Below, one piece after another: positions 41,518-44,030 of a DNA stretch of 44,030 nt (the stretch's first letter is position 1; each line of letters opens with the position of its first letter). This DNA is from an uncultured Burkholderiales bacterium (GTDB taxonomy: Bacteria; Pseudomonadota; Gammaproteobacteria; Burkholderiales; Burkholderiaceae_C). The notes beneath the pieces were generated by a model. It saw nothing but the letters and a program-made list of their open reading frames with translations, was not told where the DNA came from and searched no databases. The position numbers and the translations under genes are program-made. Location of the stretch: contig CAIJQQ010000014.1 in the NCBI GenBank assembly GCA_903822825.1, positions 1 to 44,030 of the forward strand, read 5' to 3'.

Positions 41518-43428
41518 TCAACGTGCAGACAATGTTTCCCAGCGCTCCATGGCGGCCAGCAGCTGATCGTCGATTTCCGTGTCGCGACGGAACAGTTGTT
41601 GCGCCAGGCCGGGGTCGCGCTGGTAAACGCTGCCGTCGGCCAGTTGGGCGCGGGTCTGCGCTTGTTCTTTTTCAAGGGCTTCGATCTTGGCGGGCAGTTC
41701 TGCCAGCTCCCGCTGCTCTTTGTAGCTGAGTTTGGTGCGAGGGGGGGAGGTGGCTGCGAGCGCAGCAGCTGGGGCAGTAACGGCGGCCACGGGTGGTGTC
41801 GATCCGCTGCGCTGCGCCGTTTGAGCCCGCATGGACTGAGTGCGTTTGGACTGGACCAGCCAGTCCTGCACTGAGCCCTCGTATTCGCGCCACAAACCAG
41901 GTTGGTCTGGGGCGCTTTCGCAGGCAATGATGCCCGTCACCACGTTGTCCATGAAGGCGCGGTCGTGGCTGACCAGGAAGACCGTGCCTTCGTAGGTTTG
42001 CAGCAATTCTTCCAGCAGCTCCAGGGTTTCGATGTCCAGGTCGTTGGTCGGTTCGTCCAGCACCAGCACGTTGGCTGGGCGGGCAAACAAGCGCGCCAAC
42101 AGCAGGCGGTTGCGCTCGCCGCCTGACAGCGAGCGAACAGGCGAGGTGCCGCGTGCGGGCGAGAACAAAAAGTCACCCAGATAGCTCTTGACGTGCTGGC
42201 GTTTGTTGCCAATCTCGATCCATTCGCTGCCGGGGCTGATGAAGTCTTCCAGCGTGGCGTCCAGGTCCAGTGCATCGCGCATTTGGTCGAAGTAGGCCAC
42301 TTCCATCTTGGTACCTCGGCGCACTTCACCGCTGTCGGCTTCGAGCTCGCCCAGAATCAATTTGAGCAAGGTGGTTTTGCCTGCGCCGTTGGGGCCCAGC
42401 AAGCCGATCTTGTCGCCGCGCAGCAAAGTGCCAGTGAAGTTCTGGATGATGGTGCGTACCGAGCCGTCGGGTTGGGTGAAGCTTTTGCTCACTTCGGTCA
42501 GTTCGGCCACCAACTTGCCGCTGGGCACGCCAGAGGCCACTTCCATTTTCACGTTGCCCACTTTTTCACGGCGAGCGGCGCGTTCCCCACGCAGATTTTG
42601 CAGCCGCGTGATGCGGCTTTGGCTGCGGGTGCGGCGAGCTTCGACGCCTTTGCGTATCCATATTTCCTCTTGGGCCAGCAATTTGTCGGCCTTGGCCTGA
42701 ATCACGGCTTCTTGGGCGAGCTGATCTTCTTTTTGGACTTGGTAGGCAGCGTAGTTGCCCGGGTAAGGGCGCAACTTGCCGCGGTCTAACTCCACAATGC
42801 GTGTGGCGATGCGGTCTAAAAACGCACGGTCGTGGGTGATGGCAATCACGCTGCCCTTGAAGTCGATCAACAGATCCTCCAGCCAGGTGATGGCGTTCAG
42901 GTCCAGGTGGTTGGTGGGCTCGTCTAATAAAAGGACGTCTGGGCGTGTCACCAAAGCTTGTGCCAAGGCCACTCGCTTGCGCATCCCCCCGGACAGCGAT
43001 TGCACCACCGCATGGGGGTCCAGTTGCAAGCGTTGCAGGGTTTCGTCCAGCCTTTGCTCCCACCCCCAGCCATCCCGTGATTCGATTTGCCCCTGCAAAG
43101 TGTCCAAGTCGCCCCGGCTGTGCGTGTAATCGTCGATCCATTGCATGACTTCGGCCAGACCCTCACGCACAGCCTCAAAAATGGTGTGCTCTGGCACCAG
43201 GACGGGTTCTTGGGCCACGTAGGCGATGCGAACGCCTTGCTGCAAATGCAAGTTTCCGTCGTCCGGGTGCTCCATGCCCGCCAGTATCTTGAGCAGGGAC
43301 GATTTGCCTGTGCCGTTGCGACCAATCAAGCCGATGCGCTCGGACAACTCCAAGGAGAAGTCTGCGTGATCAAGGAGTGCGACGTGGCCAAAAGCCAGTG
43401 ATGCATTTAAAAGTGTGAGTAAAGCCAT
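41518..43428 (-). CDS. uup: ABC-F family ATPase Uup
   Basis: A protein of about 636 residues with two ABC ATPase domains and no membrane part. Walker A sites are GRNGTGKSS (36-44) and GPNGAGKTT (second half). Signatures are LSGGMRKRVALAQAL and LSGGERNRLLLARLF, and both Walker B sites read LLLDEPTNHLD-like. The inter-domain linker is basic and helical. The C-terminal tail (ALEKEQAQTRAQL and beyond) is the Uup-type DNA- or RNA-binding coiled coil. ABC-F proteins act on ribosomes; Uup also affects precise transposon excision and Holliday junctions in E. coli. The ATG at 43428 is preferred over an upstream in-frame ATG at 43476. It is divergent from the rrn operon. Confidence 0.92.
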   Translation of the reverse strand: MALLTLLNASLAFGHVALLDHADFSLELSERIGLIGRNGTGKSSLLKILAGMEHPDDGNLHLQQGVRIAYVAQEPVLVPEHTIFEAVREGLAEVMQWIDDYTHSRGDLDTLQGQIESRDGWGWEQRLDETLQRLQLDPHAVVQSLSGGMRKRVALAQALVTRPDVLLLDEPTNHLDLNAITWLEDLLIDFKGSVIAITHDRAFLDRIATRIVELDRGKLRPYPGNYAAYQVQKEDQLAQEAVIQAKADKLLAQEEIWIRKGVEARRTRSQSRITRLQNLRGERAARREKVGNVKMEVASGVPSGKLVAELTEVSKSFTQPDGSVRTIIQNFTGTLLRGDKIGLLGPNGAGKTTLLKLILGELEADSGEVRRGTKMEVAYFDQMRDALDLDATLEDFISPGSEWIEIGNKRQHVKSYLGDFLFSPARGTSPVRSLSGGERNRLLLARLFARPANVLVLDEPTNDLDIETLELLEELLQTYEGTVFLVSHDRAFMDNVVTGIIACESAPDQPGLWREYEGSVQDWLVQSKRTQSMRAQTAQRSGSTPPVAAVTAPAAALAATSPPRTKLSYKEQRELAELPAKIEALEKEQAQTRAQLADGSVYQRDPGLAQQLFRRDTEIDDQLLAAMERWETLSAR

Positions 43429-43481
43429 CCACCCATTATCTGGGCGAAGGATGAAAAACTTGTCATTGAGCGCCAAAAGAC

Positions 43482-43511
43482 TTGTCGATGTCTAAAAAAA
43501 TGTGCCATAAT
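43482..43511 (+). promoter_or_regulatory. rrn promoter P1 (first module)
   Basis: TTGTCG (43482-43487) and CATAAT (43506-43511) are separated by 18 bases, with a TGC extension before the -10. GGCTCCGCTGATTGCAGC follows, forming a small hairpin at the expected transcript start. It is the first of three spaced modules upstream of 16S rRNA. Confidence 0.65.
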
Positions 43512-43567
43512 AGAGGGCTCCGCTGATTGCAGCAGCCGCAGCTTGAAGTTCACTTCAGACAGCGGCG

Positions 43568-43598
43568 CCCTTTGGAAATTTGCAAAATTTCCAAAGGG
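43568..43598. repeat. 14-bp perfect inverted repeat between rrn P1 and P2
   Basis: CCCTTTGGAAATTT (43568-43581) and AAATTTCCAAAGGG (43585-43598) flank GCA. In RNA from P1 this would be a strong hairpin, but no T-run follows. The right arm covers the place where a -35 for P2 would be. Confidence 0.85.
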
Positions 43599-43613
43599 AA
43601 AGCAAAAAAGCAT

Positions 43614-43647
43614 GTTAAAGTCTAAGGCTCTGCTAAACGCAGCAAAC
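43614..43647 (+). promoter_or_regulatory. rrn promoter-like module P2
   Basis: TGTTAAAGT includes an extended -10 (TGT then TAAAGT, 43616-43621). TCTAAGGCTCTGCTAAACG and then CAGC follow, matching module P3 base for base over much of its length. No good -35 is visible, so it may be a weak or decayed promoter copy. Confidence 0.5.
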
Positions 43648-43678
43648 CGAAAGCATCAAGCAGTTGGCGCAAGTAGGG

Positions 43679-43706
43679 AATCTAAAAAAATCAAATTTTT
43701 TAGATT
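43679..43706. repeat. 11-bp perfect inverted repeat between rrn P2 and P3
   Basis: AATCTAAAAAA (43679-43689) and TTTTTTAGATT (43696-43706) flank ATCAAA. It occupies the same position relative to P3 as the 43568-43598 repeat does to P2, although the sequences are unrelated. Confidence 0.82.
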
Positions 43707-43721
43707 TAACGCCTAAAAGCG

Positions 43722-43753
43722 TGTTATGATCTAAGGCTTCGCTGATCGCAGCG
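43722..43753 (+). promoter_or_regulatory. rrn promoter P3 (closest to 16S rRNA)
   Basis: TGTTATGAT gives an extended -10 (TATGAT at 43725-43730). TCTAAGGCTTCGCTGATCG and then CAGCG follow, with a CGCTG/CAGCG mini-hairpin. The AT-rich stretch upstream could act as an UP element; the -35 is weak. It probably drives much rRNA synthesis. Confidence 0.62.
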
Positions 43754-43783
43754 GGGCTAGAGAAAAGGCGGTGTAAACTGCTT

Positions 43784-43800
43784 TAGTTCTTTAAAAATTT
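43784..43800 (+). promoter_or_regulatory. rrn leader boxA-like antitermination site
   Basis: TAGTTCTTTAAAAATTT resembles the boxA sequence of rRNA leaders (TGCTCTTTAA-like), bound by NusB-S10. It lies about 55 bases after P3 and is followed by the structured 16S leader. Confidence 0.7.
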
Positions 43801-43815
43801 ACAGCCGATAAGCGT

Positions 43816-43877
43816 GGGCGTTTGATGGTGATGGCCAAGTTCTTCGGAACTTAGCTTTAATTAGCTAACAAACGCTC
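43816..43877 (+). ncRNA. structured rRNA leader, part of pre-16S
   Basis: GGGCGTTTG (43816-43824) pairs with CAAACGCTC (43869-43877). Inside are AAGTTC-TTCG-GAACTT (43837-43852, a UUCG-capped hairpin) and TTAGCT-TTAATT-AGCTAA (43851-43868). A GCTC-GAAA-GAGC hairpin follows near 43939. Such structures assist rRNA folding and RNase processing. Confidence 0.6.
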
Positions 43878-43965
43878 ATGAAGTAAAAAAGATGTGGATA
43901 TCAGAAATGATGTTCGCGTCGATTCCAATTTATGAGTTGCTCGAAAGAGCGAAAAAATCAAGATC

Positions 43966-44030
43966 GAACTATAGAGTTTGATCCTGGCTCAGATTGAACG
44001 CTGGCGGAATGCTTTACACATGCAAGTCGA
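43966..44030 (+). rRNA. rrs: 16S ribosomal RNA, 5' end (partial)
   Basis: AGAGTTTGATCCTGGCTCAG begins at 43973, the universal 5' region of bacterial 16S rRNA, and is followed by ATTGAACGCTGGCGG and CACATGCAAGTCGA. The mature 5' end is placed about seven bases earlier by comparison with E. coli. Only the first 65 or so bases are in the window. It is transcribed rightward from the tandem promoters upstream. Confidence 0.97.

Overview
The window is a GC-rich bacterial chromosome segment. It carries about 37 protein genes and, at its right edge, the first bases of a 16S rRNA gene. The organism is most likely a betaproteobacterium of the order Burkholderiales, probably Comamonadaceae. That is an inference from the Bug/TctC receptor, the pairing of CoA ligases with a Liv-type ABC transporter, the betaproteobacterial rrn leader with its boxA-like element, and the general style of the housekeeping genes. 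No phage, insertion sequence, CRISPR array or tRNA was seen.

Layout, left to right. 1-391: end of an ABC-2 permease. 428-2512: an unclassified membrane protein and a glycosyltransferase. 2649-6168: 3-hydroxyacyl-CoA dehydrogenase, a crotonase, a SrkA-like kinase and an HD-domain protein, with a REP-like element at 3508-3584. 6237-9948: htpG, an RluF-type pseudouridine synthase and a Crp/Fnr regulator. 10106-19571: a catabolic uptake locus with an acyl-CoA ligase, LivG, LivH, LivM, a substrate-binding protein, LivF, a PaaK-like ligase and a Bug receptor. 19758-23757: a TPR protein and a TonB-ExbB-ExbD-ExbD energiser. 23851-29615: a small secreted protein, Rep-type helicase, AEC permease and PriA. 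30006-33357: hemE and a DsbD/ScsB-like reductase. 33436-34269: a creatininase-family hydrolase. 34251-39946: a six-gene leftward run (LysE exporter, EamA exporter, aminotransferase, PhzF isomerase, histidine-phosphatase-fold protein, Tgl-like protein) facing a MocR regulator (40055-41467). 41518-43428: ABC-F ATPase Uup. 43429-44030: rrn promoter/leader region and the 16S rRNA 5' end.

How the parts work together. Two regulator/target pairs are visible in the DNA. The Crp/Fnr gene faces the ligase-Liv operon across a perfect TTGTCG-type inverted repeat. The MocR gene faces the lysE-led operon across repeated GTACAGT sites. htpG has a very good sigma-32 promoter that shares bases with the terminator of the gene upstream.

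The most unusual items are these: (1) the rrn upstream region has three promoter-like modules spaced 110 and 109 bp apart, with two sequence-unrelated perfect inverted repeats on the same spacing; (2) a protein that resembles the Bacillus spore transglutaminase Tgl sits at the end of an amino-acid export/catabolism operon; (3) an HD-domain protein has a PhnZ-like set of metal ligands; (4) a 12-bp stem-loop separates the binding-protein gene from livF. No wholly new multi-gene system could be proved from sequence alone.
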